Origin: Liolophura sinensis
Taxonomy: Eukaryota; Mollusca; Polyplacophora; Chitonida; Chitonidae
Direction of reading: 5' to 3'
DNA: 64,000 bases
NCBI RefSeq assembly: GCF_032854445.1
Contig: NC_088303.1
Span: 8,069,501-8,133,500 of the forward strand
A model generated the notes under the pieces. That model saw only the letters and a program-made list of their open reading frames with translations. It was not told the DNA's origin and made no database searches. Position 1 is the stretch's first letter. The number at the start of each line of letters is the position of its first letter. The translations under genes were made by a program, and so were the position numbers. Shown here one piece after another: positions 34,320 through 44,612 of this stretch.

Positions 34320-36150
34320 GAGAATTGTTGCCGTGTGTTCAGCAGTTGTCACACGGAGAGACTAATGTAAATTGTCAACAGTGTAGGAAAGATTTATTGA
34401 ATGGAGGGCAAAATGACTGCAAACAGCATGTGGATCCATTGTATCACAGGGACATCGTAACCAAGACTGTATCATCTGGCAGCATGACCAACTGTCTTAC
34501 AAAAAATGTTGAAAGTTTTCGTCAGTGTGAAAACACATGACCACTGAAGTAATTATGTGTTAGATCGACCGCTGAACTCAACCTTCTCCTAGCCACATCT
34601 GATGCCATGGTCAAATCTTTCAAGATCAGGTTTCCTGACTGACAGATTGGCAAACACCTGTCTGAAGTCATTAGTTTGTTGCATATCTTTTTAGTTTGGA
34701 TGTATTGAGCAGGTGTGTGATTTGTCCTCTTTTTGGAGAAATTGCTCTTTATTTATAAAACTTTTTAATATTTCTTTATTGAAAAATGCATTATAAAAAT
34801 GTTCAGAATTTCAATTCCGAAATGCGTAAAATGTCAAAATTATTAGTTTGATGCATAGTTTGCTCTTTTTCATCCCAGTGTCTGTCTCATCCCTGATTAA
34901 GGTTTATGGCATTAAACTTCTTTGTTTCTTGTTGTGTACAGTGCCGCATGTATAATGAAAATGAGAAACAGGCTTTTAAAAAAATAGATTGAATTGTTGT
35001 GAATTAGCCAAATAGCCAAATTTTCGTTGTATTCCACAAATGAGAGCATTTCATAAATTCACTTAGTGATCTTGAAGAAACTCACTTTAAGGGTTGGAGA
35101 ATTACTCATGTTTGTGGCGGAGAAGAAGGCTACTTGACACATGTTAAGTGGACATTTTCCCATGAATACATCAGTATGTCTGGTTGTCTTACCCATATTT
35201 CAGTCTGTGTTCATAGTAAGAAGTTGTTAGCAAGAATATGAACAATTTCTGCTTATTTGATTTTCACTTTATTATAGGCATGCAATGCTGTAGAAATAAG
35301 ACAAAGTTCTGCTGTCACAACCACACATTATTTTCACAAATGGCAGTAGTGACAGCTCTTCACAGCAGTTTCCATTGGTAGTCAGAACATTCAACTGTGA
35401 GACCAACCAAGTCAGTACTGAGCTACCGAGTTTGGCAATATGTAAAGGACAGGTTACATCTAAAGGATTGTTATCGTTCTATAGATCTACGTGTACCTTA
35501 GGATATTACTGATTCAATATTACCTCTTACAGACAGTTTATAACAACTTGCACATGGCACAGGTAGCAGATCATTTCCACATGTAGCAAACTAGGAGATA
35601 GTAATCAAATGGAAGTTCTGATTTGCACTGAAATGGGACACATTGGCCACAAAGAGACAGGCAACTGCCTAACAAAAAATATCTTTATCTTTGATAAATT
35701 GTGTGTTTTTATTAGTTGGTTTACATCAGATAAAATGTATTATTGCTATGTCAGTTATTTTTTCATTTCCACAATTGAAAACATTTTCAAGCTGTTGAAC
35801 TCTGAGATTGTCTGCTGGATTAGGCTGGGAAAATGCCTTGCTTCGGAGTGTGAAAATGCAAATGTCATGGTAGTACAACACAGAAGAGTCAATGCCTATG
35901 TTAGAAATGAACAGCCGTGTGTTTTCCTGACTGAATGCACCTTGCACACTATCCATAATGGCGCCTTGAAAACTGACACAGAGTGCCTTTCTCCATTTCA
36001 AGACACTTTGACAGACATCTGCTGTTGCTTCTAGAAAAGTTCAGCTGGATTGGATAAATTTAAGGGCGACCAGGATTTATGTGGCACTGAACCGAGGAAA
36101 AAGTTAAATCATGTCTGTGCCAAATGGCTCAGTATCAGCAGGTACTGATA
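34320..36150 (+). pseudogene. hAT-like transposase relic (BED finger and core pieces)
   Basis: The first piece (34,322-34,540) holds CQQCRKDLLNGGQNDCKQH then H (C-x2-C...H-x-H type), matching the BED-like finger of a hAT-related protein family found in fish and invertebrates. Near 34,570-34,660 a broken frame reads SDAMVKSF and RFPD, like the following block. The last piece (35,800-36,145) has CTLHTIHNGALK and, after a stop at 36,032-36,034 in the same frame, KLNHVCAKWLSISRY, matching the conserved H-x-x-x-x-W-L-S block. About 1 kb between pieces is unreadable. Assignment rests on recalled family patterns. Confidence 0.5.
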
Positions 36151-36530
36151 GGTTAACACTTGCTATAGGGTAGCGCTGTTCTTTTTTGCATAGGCTCTGA
36201 TGCCGTGTGTGCTACAGACGAAAGTGTAAACCTTTTGATTTTATAGCAGGTTATTTCCAATTTCACAATGACTTGTCCTATATAAGAGTTTTCGTTGAAA
36301 CCGTGTTAATATAACCTCGAGAAAACAAATGTGGTTTGCAAGAATATATCTCTGACAATCAGAAAAAATTTTAAGATTTTAGTCTTGAATCTGATACGCC
36401 TTATGACATGCTGTATTTGAGTTTAGATAAGAGTCACAATATGTATGGAGATGCAGAGTCAGAAACACAATTCAGAATCATGACTAATGATGAAAAATGT
36501 CATTTTGACTCCAAAGATGGGGTTCTTGAC
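36151..36530. other. Intron sequence, nothing recognised
   Basis: AT-rich with no open frame or repeat that I can identify. Confidence 0.45.
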
Positions 36531-36539
36531 ACAAATCTT

Positions 36540-37710
36540 CAATAACGGGTAAATCCGCCTCATGCCCAGAAGACAGCTTATACCCTTCGTCTCATTCCTC
36601 CAGTAAGTCGTCTGATCTGCTGATTGGACAACTGTTGCCATTCTCGATGAAGAGCTGCCTCCAGTAGGGGAGTTCGAACTCTTTTATATTTGAAGGTAGA
36701 AAAAGTCCATCTGTATCATGTCACTCGTCAAAAATGTTAGGTAACTATTTTTGATCACCTTCACTATAGCACGGGCGTCTGAAAAACGTGTCATAAAATA
36801 ATTTAAAGTGGACTATTGATTAAGAAAATTTAAGAGCTGGACGTTTGTGATGTTGAAAAGTTTGTTAAGAAAAGAGGTGTCAAAGAGGAGAGAGATGATC
36901 AGTAAATCATTTACAACAAAGGTTGCCTAACATTTTTCACCAGTCACATGACACACTGGGACTGGTTTTACCTTTGACAAGAAGATTTCCAATTCGAAAC
37001 TCCCCTGGTGTGCCACAGTCTCGGCGGGTTCATTGCCTGTACTAAGCCAAACATGCTTTAGTGGGTTTAGATCATCGCAGGGCAGGGTGGGGTCATCACA
37101 TCACCATCTTGGAGAAAAGCTCTTACTGCTCGAACACGATGTAGCCTAGTGTTGTCATCCATGTACAGAGGTCAAGTGGCGAGTACACGTTCATTAAAAT
37201 GCGGGACAACAACTCGTTGCAAGACGTTACGAATGGACTGATAACCATTGAAGTTGCCTTTGATACTGACAAGATCAAGCTTATAATCATGTGACAGACA
37301 ACTCCAAACCATAACTGAACCTGCACCATAGGGCATCTTGGGTTTAATGTTCCTGGGTGTGTACGCTGCATTTTCATTCGGCAAAACTCTCAGTCTCTCA
37401 TCTCTAACTTGAAATAGGATCCGGCAAGAAAGGGACGGCTGATTATCCATCTGGGCTTCAGTCTTGCCGATTTCAATCGAATCCTCACTATTCTGGTTGA
37501 CCTCCGTATATTGGGTTACCACTGACCTTTTAGAACACGAGACGTTGCAAAGGTATGACAACGTACGAGCCAAAGCAGGCCCATGTCTTCGCGCTGTGAC
37601 CTCATGCGAGTTCTTTCAGACCGCGTGAGACCCTTTACATCATTGGTATGCCAATGTGTTCGCACCAGCTTGATGATTACGGTGTAATGGAGCCCTAGTT
37701 GGCGTCCCAT
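36540..37710 (-). pseudogene. Tc1-like transposase (broken)
   Basis: On the minus strand the N-terminal part (37,710-37,516) has a helix-turn-helix-like block, TNDVKGLTRSERTRM and FATSRVLKGQW. Next (37,573-37,172) come RDERLRVLPNENAAYTPRN, YGAGSVMVWSCLSHDYKLDLV and INGYQSI-like GNFNGYQSIRNVLQ, the DDE core of Tc1. Around 37,160-37,123 another frame reads YMDDNTRLHRVR with the second catalytic Asp. The end (36,660-36,540) has a WQQLSNQQIRRLTGGMRR block. Frame changes break it. Terminal repeats were not located. Confidence 0.8.
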
Positions 37711-38029
37711 AATATTAACACGTTGACTTTAACACGTTATTTTAATGCGACAACGAGATAACTGCTACTAAAACACGCCGTTACGTTTAGCAACACTGAT
37801 CGATTGGCAATGGTTATAATGCAACTGGAAAACTTATGGCAGTTTTTACAATACATGTAGTACAAAACTGTATAAGTAATAATAAGTAACTAGACTAAAA
37901 ACTAAAAGTAACTCATTTATGTTTTAACATATTTGTTGAACCTTTCTCATGCAGCATTTATGAGGGTGACCCAGGCTTACTACTCAAACAGGTGAACACC
38001 AACTGTCAGTTATTCTGAAAGATGGTATG

Positions 38030-39041
38030 CTTTGAATCATTTGTCAACCCAAAGCGCTGGTTTTGCGTAACACACATCACACATATACCCACTTTCTCTT
38101 CACTGGCCTGCCTTTATGCATACTTGACATGGTTTAGTTGGTCTTAATCTCTTCTCAGTTGGTGGGATACAAGCCAGGAAGTGGAATGTGTCCACTGGTT
38201 GGAGAGATGGGCGACAAACGCAACAGCATCACCGAGTAGATGAGGCTGTAATGTGTTCTCTAAATTTCATTTGTTTCATTTGGTTATTGCGAGCGTTTTC
38301 GTTGTATAGCACCTGCACGTTCATGACAACATATTTCAATGATATGACGACCCATATCTTCACACCATCTGAGTTTGAGTTAGAGTTGGACATGTAACAC
38401 AACAGCCGCTGACTGTCCCAAGCAATCATCGTCATCAACACCCTTTCCATAATATATGCAAACTTTCAGAATAAGGCCCATAGACTCAGTTTGATTTGTG
38501 TCTCTTGTTCTTTATATGTTGCCGAAATATCACGCCACAACAATATGGACTCGTCCATGCTTAGTTCTTTTTTGGAATAATAGGTTTGCTCCATTGTGTT
38601 GTTCCAAGACAGGTTGCACTTTGTAAAGTCTTTGTCTTTAGTGGGCTTTGCGTTATCCGGAAAATGCCAAAATGGCCACAGTGACTGGAAACGATTTCTT
38701 CTCATCACACCTCTGAAGAGGGTTGTTTTATAGAATTCTGATGCACTTCAATAACCTTCCAATGTTGGGAGGGTGACCAGCCCCATCTGAATAAACGACC
38801 CAAGGAACTGACTCATTTTTACTGCGTTTGTTTGTACCCAAGAGTTTATGCGTGATTATCGGCGAAGAGGTCTTCGTCCATCACTCGACTGATGGCTGTC
38901 GTAAATGGAAAATTCCCAGTCATCTGATGCGATTTCAGGGAAAGCCTTACCATCAAAATCCTGGTCCGTATCAAGACCATCGTTATCCTGATCAGTCTCC
39001 ATATGGAGGTCGACAACTTGTTCAGCACTCATTCGCGCCAT
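38030..39041 (-). pseudogene. piggyBac-like transposase fragments
   Basis: An acidic N-terminal stretch (39,041-38,856) is followed by RNRFQSLWPFWHFPDN (38,708 on), the conserved piggyBac R-x-R-F...H-F-x-D-N block, and KKELSMDESILLWR, where piggyBac proteins have the S-I/M-D-E catalytic Asp. Near 38,150-38,050 RPTKPCQVCIKAG then, past a stop, CVMCV looks like the C-terminal cysteine-rich domain. The central part of the enzyme is missing, so this is an internally deleted relic. Confidence 0.75.
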
Positions 39042-40264
39042 AGCTGGTGAAAATACAGACTAGAACTGATGGCAATGCACTACTTTCAACTTCAGTGAGG
39101 CTATAAATAGTAATGATGTCACAAATAGTAACGATCATGTAACCCTGACGTCATGAGATAACACGTAGCTGGCGATGAATTTGAAAAAGTTATTCCCTCC
39201 GCCAAATACGAGTTATCTAACAGTTATCTCACTAACCTGGCTCAAGGAAGGTTTGGGCATATCAGGCTCCCAGAAACAGTAGCCCTGGCACAACATTGTG
39301 CAGCACCTGGTAAAAATTGGCCATGCAACATGAAGGCCACAGTAATCACCTAGGCTAAATAAGTTTACAATCATGCTGAAGTCAATATCCATGCATGTCT
39401 ATGTTTGTGAAGTCTGTAGACTGACTTGGCGTTCCCATAATCAAAATGTTATCGCAAGACTTCGTCATTTGCGTTCCGAACAAGTCAACACTGTTGCGAC
39501 TTCATTTAGTGGACAAGGCCGTCGCCAAGGAACCTATCGTATTTGAGCTTTTAATTCCGATATCAAACCTACCTTCAACATTGAAGAAAGCACTTTGGTT
39601 ATCATAGCAACGCCAAAATTAGATATGTAAGGCGCCGTGTTTTTCCTAACACTTTTTCGCAAGAGTCCACACCGATGACGGAATGAACAGCGTCAACAAA
39701 TGCCAGTCAACCTAAACCAAAGGACAGTCAATCTGAACTAGAGGACGGTCAACGCAGAGCACTGAATAAATCAAAAATTGACATGTCATCAATCACTCAC
39801 CATTGCCGTTGGAGCGAGTTGCTGACCACCGTCATATAAATGAAATATTTTTTAGTACAGCGTGAAACACCAGTCAAATAAATAAGTCATAAATGTGAAG
39901 TCAATAGTTACAGTCCCAGCCTCTTCCTATCGCAAAAAAGTGTACACTTTTAGGACCGCATTACTAAATTTTCACACTCGAGAAATACGCGTGGCGTCGC
40001 TGGTGGAAAGGGGAGCAACTCAAGACACACATATAACCCTAAATGCACACAGACCCGATGCTTTTAATTGGGTTGTTTCCCTTCAAAGGGAAGCACACGC
40101 AAATGGGTTTTACACATACTTTAAAGGCAATACTTTTGGAGCTGGGCCTGCACCATGCACCAGACAAATTTCCAGTGCTTGGTTTCCGTTGTGTTGCTTT
40201 TCTGTACAGTCTAAACTCTTTTTTGGAGCAGGAAGAGTGTTGTGCTTTGTTCTTGAGGGAGCGA
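39042..40264. other. Intron with SINE tail and a sushi-flank repeat
   Basis: Contains a SINE tail (39,821-39,885) and, at about 40,130-40,260, sequence related to the region upstream of the third sushi exon (57,905-58,030), for example CACCAGACAAATTTCCAGT and TTTTCTGTACAGTCT. A 190-codon frame at 39,895-40,467 runs through these repeats and is not believed to be a gene. Confidence 0.55.
39821..39885 (+). repeat. SINE 3' end (copy 6)
   Basis: Short plus-strand remnant with the end of the body (TGCTGACCACCGTCATATAA) and the tail CCAGTCAAATAAATAA. Confidence 0.7.
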
Positions 40265-40835
40265 GGTTTAGAGGAGAAGAAAGCATAAAAATGATGCCAA
40301 AATCGGATGAAAGAGCAAATGTGATCTTCAATATTTTTTTGGATTTTTTTTTTCAAGAGAAAAGGGTATTTGAAAATATTTTTGGATGGTGTGTATTTGG
40401 GACCAACTTTTGGTATTTATCATTGTTGCATAATAATGTTCTAAATAAGGATGTGATGCATGTCTAATAAATTTATTTGAATGTAAATTTGTTGTTTATA
40501 TCCAAACATATGCATTTAACTAAATTATGATAATATTTATGAACATAATTAAAATATAAATATGATCTACATTGAGGTTTAATACATCTGATAGCTAAAA
40601 AGAACAAATTCTAGTGCAAAAATATTTTTTAAACCTGTGCTACGTCCTCATTTATGACATTATTAAACAAAGACTATAAATACCAAAAGGTTGTCCTAAA
40701 TACCCACCATGCAAAAATTATTTTCAACTGTCTCTTTCTTCTTAAGGAAAAATCGGAAAAAATGCTGAAGACCATGGTTAGGAATAACTTTTTGCACTCT
40801 TTCATCTGAACTTAGTGATTTTATGTTTTCTCCCC
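40265..40835. repeat. Foldback element, arms about 220 bp
   Basis: 40,265-40,490 on the plus strand resembles the complement of 40,615-40,835: shared order includes GAAAACATAAAAT-like and GATGAAAGAG words, then TTTGGTATTTAT and ATAATGT. The spacer is about 125 bases. No coding frame fits a transposase. It resembles a decayed foldback or MITE-like element. Confidence 0.6.
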
Positions 40836-42501
40836 CTTTAATACTGCTGTAGGAGTGCTTTTTGTGTAACGCGATACCGCTAATTTTTGTTTCGTACTGA
40901 GTGAAATTTGATAAGGTACGAAACAACATTCAGCTTATGCGCAAAACTTCGCCATTTTCCAGTATACTTTGCCTCAACTTTTCCAGACTGAGAGTGGCAG
41001 CCACACATTTTCTAAACCATTAATTGATGGCGTAACATGACTGAAATATTGTTTGAAAGTGATATGAAGACCAGCTGCTCAGCTTTTGAGTTTTAGTTAG
41101 CCCAGATCATAGACGGATGTTTTCTTTAAGTGTTGTGTGTATAGGACTTTGCACTTCACTGGACACTGTTTGTCACAGAGCACCGATCATGAGTTGGTAG
41201 GGGACCAGCTAGAGTTGGTATAAAAATATTCAATTCCACTACCTTAAACGGTCTGTGGAGACAAACAGAAAAACTTATTTCAATTGATATAAAAATTGAT
41301 AGAAAACTTCAATTCCCTCATCAGCGGTGGTGATCAGCACGTGGAAAAAGTACTTCTATGTACCCCTGATAAACAGCAAGAAAATATTAAAACTGCAACG
41401 TTGTTTTTTCTACCTTTAACGATTTTTGAGATGTTGCAATTTTACGAGCTGACTATGACTATGCTTGTTACATAATAACAAGTTTTGAAGCACAATTTGC
41501 AAGAAAAACTATCACTAGTAGCCTTGCGGTACTAAAAATGTCAAAAATAAAGACTAGTAGTTGATTTATCTACTGACCAAGTTTCAGATTCACAGCCACT
41601 ACCGTGTGCGGTCAGGTGGCGTTTGAAAAATTACACTGAAATGAGCTTCCACATTTCTCAACTGATTTGCATAAAATTTTTCAATTCTGATAACCCCAAT
41701 AGAGAGGCTACCAGGGAGCTCCTAGGACTTCAGAAGCGTTCCAAAGATACTTTAGAGGCACTCCTTTTGGAGTTCGCCCTTCGCCATGCACCAGACATGC
41801 ATTTTTGTACATTCTTCATGGATGCAGGAAGCAAGTTGTGTGTTGAGACCTGTATAAAGTACATGTCTTACATGGCCAATACTAGAGAAAGCAAGGTTAA
41901 ACAAATTGTAGTGTGTGTGCGTGTGGTGGTGGTTGTGTGTGTGGGGAGGGGGGAGGGGGGGGGGGGTAATGTTTGCACACATGTAGAGCAGAATAGCAAG
42001 GGAGCCTGGAGGGGGAATATTCCATCGCTGATTTGGTGTGTTCATATTGAGTACTGTAAATTACTGAATGCCTGTCTGAGTCTGTCGTGTATGAGAATTA
42101 ATGTTAAACAAAGCATTGGTTTCTCAAAAAGTACTGCACGTCTTGAGCTCGGAGTTTGCAGACGTGGAGAGCAGAATAGCAACACAATTAAACATATCAG
42201 CTGGTATGTTGCATGACATGCTTGATGTTGTTATAAAAATCCTCCCTATTTAATGCTGGCACATGGCCAACAGTCGACGTTGGGATAGAATTGTTACTTT
42301 ACACTGTTGTGTTGTGGTGTTAACAAAACAGGCTTTTCTGTGAGGACAGGCGACAGTGGTGGACGTTTTCATCGACTAATTCGCCAAGAAAATCTGTTAA
42401 TCAAAGGAGTCAATTAACCAGCCAACTATTTATTCAAATCCAGCAGCTAATCAATTAATATGTAAATCAGCTTGTCTGTTAATCTTTTGTTACTTTATCA
42501 G
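40836..42501. other. Intron upstream of sushi exon 2
   Basis: Non-coding. At 41,750-41,840 it repeats the sushi-flank motif (TTTTGGAGTTCGCCCTTCGC, GCACCAGACATGC). A TG/GTGG-rich run passes into G-rich sequence at 41,905-41,966, and the last 200 bases match the stretch before sushi exons 1 and 3. A long open frame here (41,623-42,216) runs through the simple repeat and is unlikely to be coding. Confidence 0.55.
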
Positions 42502-42675
42502 CATCGGCATGTCCAGAACTACCTCATCCAGAGAACGGGCGTCGTGTGGGGAACAGTCTGCAGGTGTCGTCCACGGTGTCCTTTGAATGTAATCTGGGTT
42601 ACACTTTGTATGGCTCAGAACAACGAACCTGCCAGCCGGACGAGCAGTGGGACGGACAAACGGCTTATTGCCAAG
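42502..42675 (+). CDS. Sushi (CCP) domain exon 2
   Basis: Preceded by TACTTTATCAG and followed by GTGAGT at 42,676. Length is 174 bases, phase 1 at both ends, exactly as exon 1. The reading has ACPELPHPENGRRVGN, VSFECNLGYTLYGSEQ with Cys and GY, RTCQPDEQWDG with Cys and W, and the last Cys in AYCQ. It is very close to exon 3 and less so to exon 1. The upstream intron end also matches those of the other two. It probably encodes one module of a multi-sushi extracellular or membrane protein. Confidence 0.9.
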
Positions 42676-43879
42676 GTGAGTTTAAAGGTCTTGCTTACAG
42701 AGTGTAATTGTTTTATCCATTATTTTCCCCGGGCCGATCACATACAGAGTGATGTTAATTTTAATATTCCACACGTTGTGTAAATAAAGTGAAACTTTGA
42801 TAGGGCACCTGAACTTTCTTTGACAAGCTTATAGAATGAGAAAGTACAACTCCACAGACGTCTACTTATATCGCGATTGTCCGTTTCCATGAAGAAAAGA
42901 ACAAGAAAAAACATACAAGGGGAGAATAATTTTTGAACCACCCGCAATCTTCATCCCACATAAATATTTGCGCAAAAAATTGAATGAGGAAAAAACCCTT
43001 GGAATATCCAAAATATTGAAACAAACAAATATTTATTTTTAATCAGATTTCGTTTATGTTTTAATTTACAACGGAACTCCATGTGAGATGGGAAAGACGT
43101 AGATTACAAATAAATTCCACCGCTTCAGCTGAACAAAAAAACTCCATCAAAACATCCAGATGAAAGATCCACTGTCCACTTCTAATTTTTTGGACACCTA
43201 ATCTGCTCATTTGAGCCAATATATATGTAATTCTAGCAGGAATGTTGAGTTTCGTTTTTAGACCATATTTTGAACAATATACTCATATCTTTACTTTTCC
43301 AAAAGGCTGGTAAAGAAATATATTATTCCACTCTCAAAACTCCTAATATCTGTCCCAAATTTTAGAAAGAATTTCAAAGAATTCGGGTAAATGTAGAACA
43401 GACATTTGTCTGATTACCGATATCATAAGCATTACTAAAAATGTCAGGTCAACGCTAACGAGTCATTACAGAGTTCAAAACTAAAATTTAATGTCACAGC
43501 TGGGCTGTCTCGTGTTATAATCATAAGGAAATTATTCAACATTGCGATTTTGTAAATATCAGTTCCTACCTGGGTGAAAGCAATACAGATAGTGTGCTTC
43601 AAAGATTTATGGTTTGCTGTGAACTCTCCATCCATTTTGAATGTCTTGATCTTGACAGGGCCGGCCACAGCTTTTCTTGTTTTTACATAGATGAAAACGA
43701 TGTATAGTCTCTGTAAAAAACGATGTATAGTCTCTCAGTAAAAAACGATGTATAGTCTCAGAATGGCATGATCCGTAAACAACACATGGAAGTTTTTACA
43801 TTTTGTTGAGCATCATGCAGTAAAAATGCACTGAAATATACACACCACCTACATACTGTCTGAGCGCTACATACATTCA
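42676..43879. other. Intron between sushi exon 2 and the Polinton
   Basis: AT-rich, without a coding frame. A three-unit tandem repeat with AAAACGATGTATAGTCTC lies at 43,694-43,761. Confidence 0.5.
43694..43761 (+). repeat. Short tandem repeat, three units
   Basis: ACGATGTATAGTCTC recurs three times, at intervals of about 22 and 27 bases, 120 bp left of the Polinton edge. Confidence 0.8.
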
Positions 43880-44042
43880 AGTAGCAGGGGGAGGGAGGGT
43901 TCTGGCGATCGCCCCCCTTGGTAAATAGAGGCCCCCAGCCCCTATTCCCGGCGAGGTCCAGAAGTTCTAGTATACACACTACAGGTTCTGGCGCACGCCC
44001 CCCTTGGGGCCCTCCCCAGAACAAAATAGAGGCCCCACCCCC
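43880..44042 (+). repeat. Left terminal inverted repeat of the Polinton
   Basis: Starts AGTAGCAGGGGGAGGGAG and is complementary to 56,001-56,162 with about seven differences. It contains two subrepeats, each with TTCTGGCG...CGCCCCCCTTGG and later AATAGAGGCCCC. Confidence 0.92.
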
Positions 44043-44113
44043 CATCTGGGGTTCTATTAGACATACCCGTTGCTCAGATATGCTTCTACACCAATTGTGT
44101 ATACAACAACAAC

Positions 44114-44392
44114 ATGCCAAAGGGTTATAATAATTGCCGGTGGCTACCCATAGGCTCCACGGAGCTCTGTGGTAAGAGTTGTCTTGGGGAGTACTGTGGG
44201 GTTCACCTAAACCGTCTGCGCAAGGGTCTTGGTACCCTGCCATGTATTAGCTGTGGCCGGGGTGTTAAAAACCGATTTCGGCTTTGCATGGCCTGCGGAT
44301 ATAATAGGGTCCAGATGCGTGAAAGACAGCGGAGGCTGAAGACTTTCTTGGATGAGTTCAAATGGCTGGCGGCTATCGAAATTTACAACTAG
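44114..44392 (+). CDS. Small zinc-ribbon protein
   Basis: A 92-codon frame, the first gene inside the left repeat. It shows two cysteine clusters: LCGKSCLGEYCGVH, and PCISCGRGVKNRFRLCMACG, which is a C-x2-C...C-x2-C pattern as in zinc ribbons. The C-terminus is basic and helical. Position next to polymerase and the cysteine pairs suggest a DNA-binding or structural role, not a proven one. I recall similar short proteins beside PolB in other Polintons, but could not check. The frame is intact. Confidence 0.7.
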   Translation: MPKGYNNCRWLPIGSTELCGKSCLGEYCGVHLNRLRKGLGTLPCISCGRGVKNRFRLCMACGYNRVQMRERQRRLKTFLDEFKWLAAIEIYN

Positions 44393-44413
44393 AGAGATGC
44401 TTTTATTAGTATA

Positions 44414-44605
44414 ATGATGATATCGGCGCGTACAACGAGGCACCATCAAAAAGCGCGAGCACTACGGGGGGAGTTTGAGACGCTCCTAGGTGTGCGGCCT
44501 AAGTACCCACAGTCCCGCAATGCCTTGGAAGAATTGCAGGGGATCCTCGACAGGCATAAAACGGCTGTGGTTGAGTTGAAGCAAGACGTCGAGCCCGCTC
44601 AGTAA
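44414..44605 (+). CDS. Short helical protein, possibly the detached PolB N-terminus
   Basis: A 63-codon frame rich in Arg, Leu and Glu, predicted helical, ending at TAA 44,603-44,605. The polymerase frame opens just after in a different register. The close spacing and matching acidic and leucine-rich character around the junction suggest that the two were once one gene, separated by a frame change. A separate small protein is also possible. Confidence 0.45.
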   Translation: MMISARTTRHHQKARALRGEFETLLGVRPKYPQSRNALEELQGILDRHKTAVVELKQDVEPAQ

Positions 44606-44612
44606 TGAGGAG

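Noticed and set aside
39895-40467. 190-codon open frame on the plus strand
   Set aside because: It runs through the sushi-flank repeat and the foldback arm, and shows no domain.
41623-42216. 197-codon open frame
   Set aside because: It crosses a TG/G simple repeat and a repeated intron segment, so it is not a believable protein.
43758-44243. 161-codon minus-strand frame over the left Polinton end
   Set aside because: It is the antisense of the inverted repeat and the zinc-ribbon gene.
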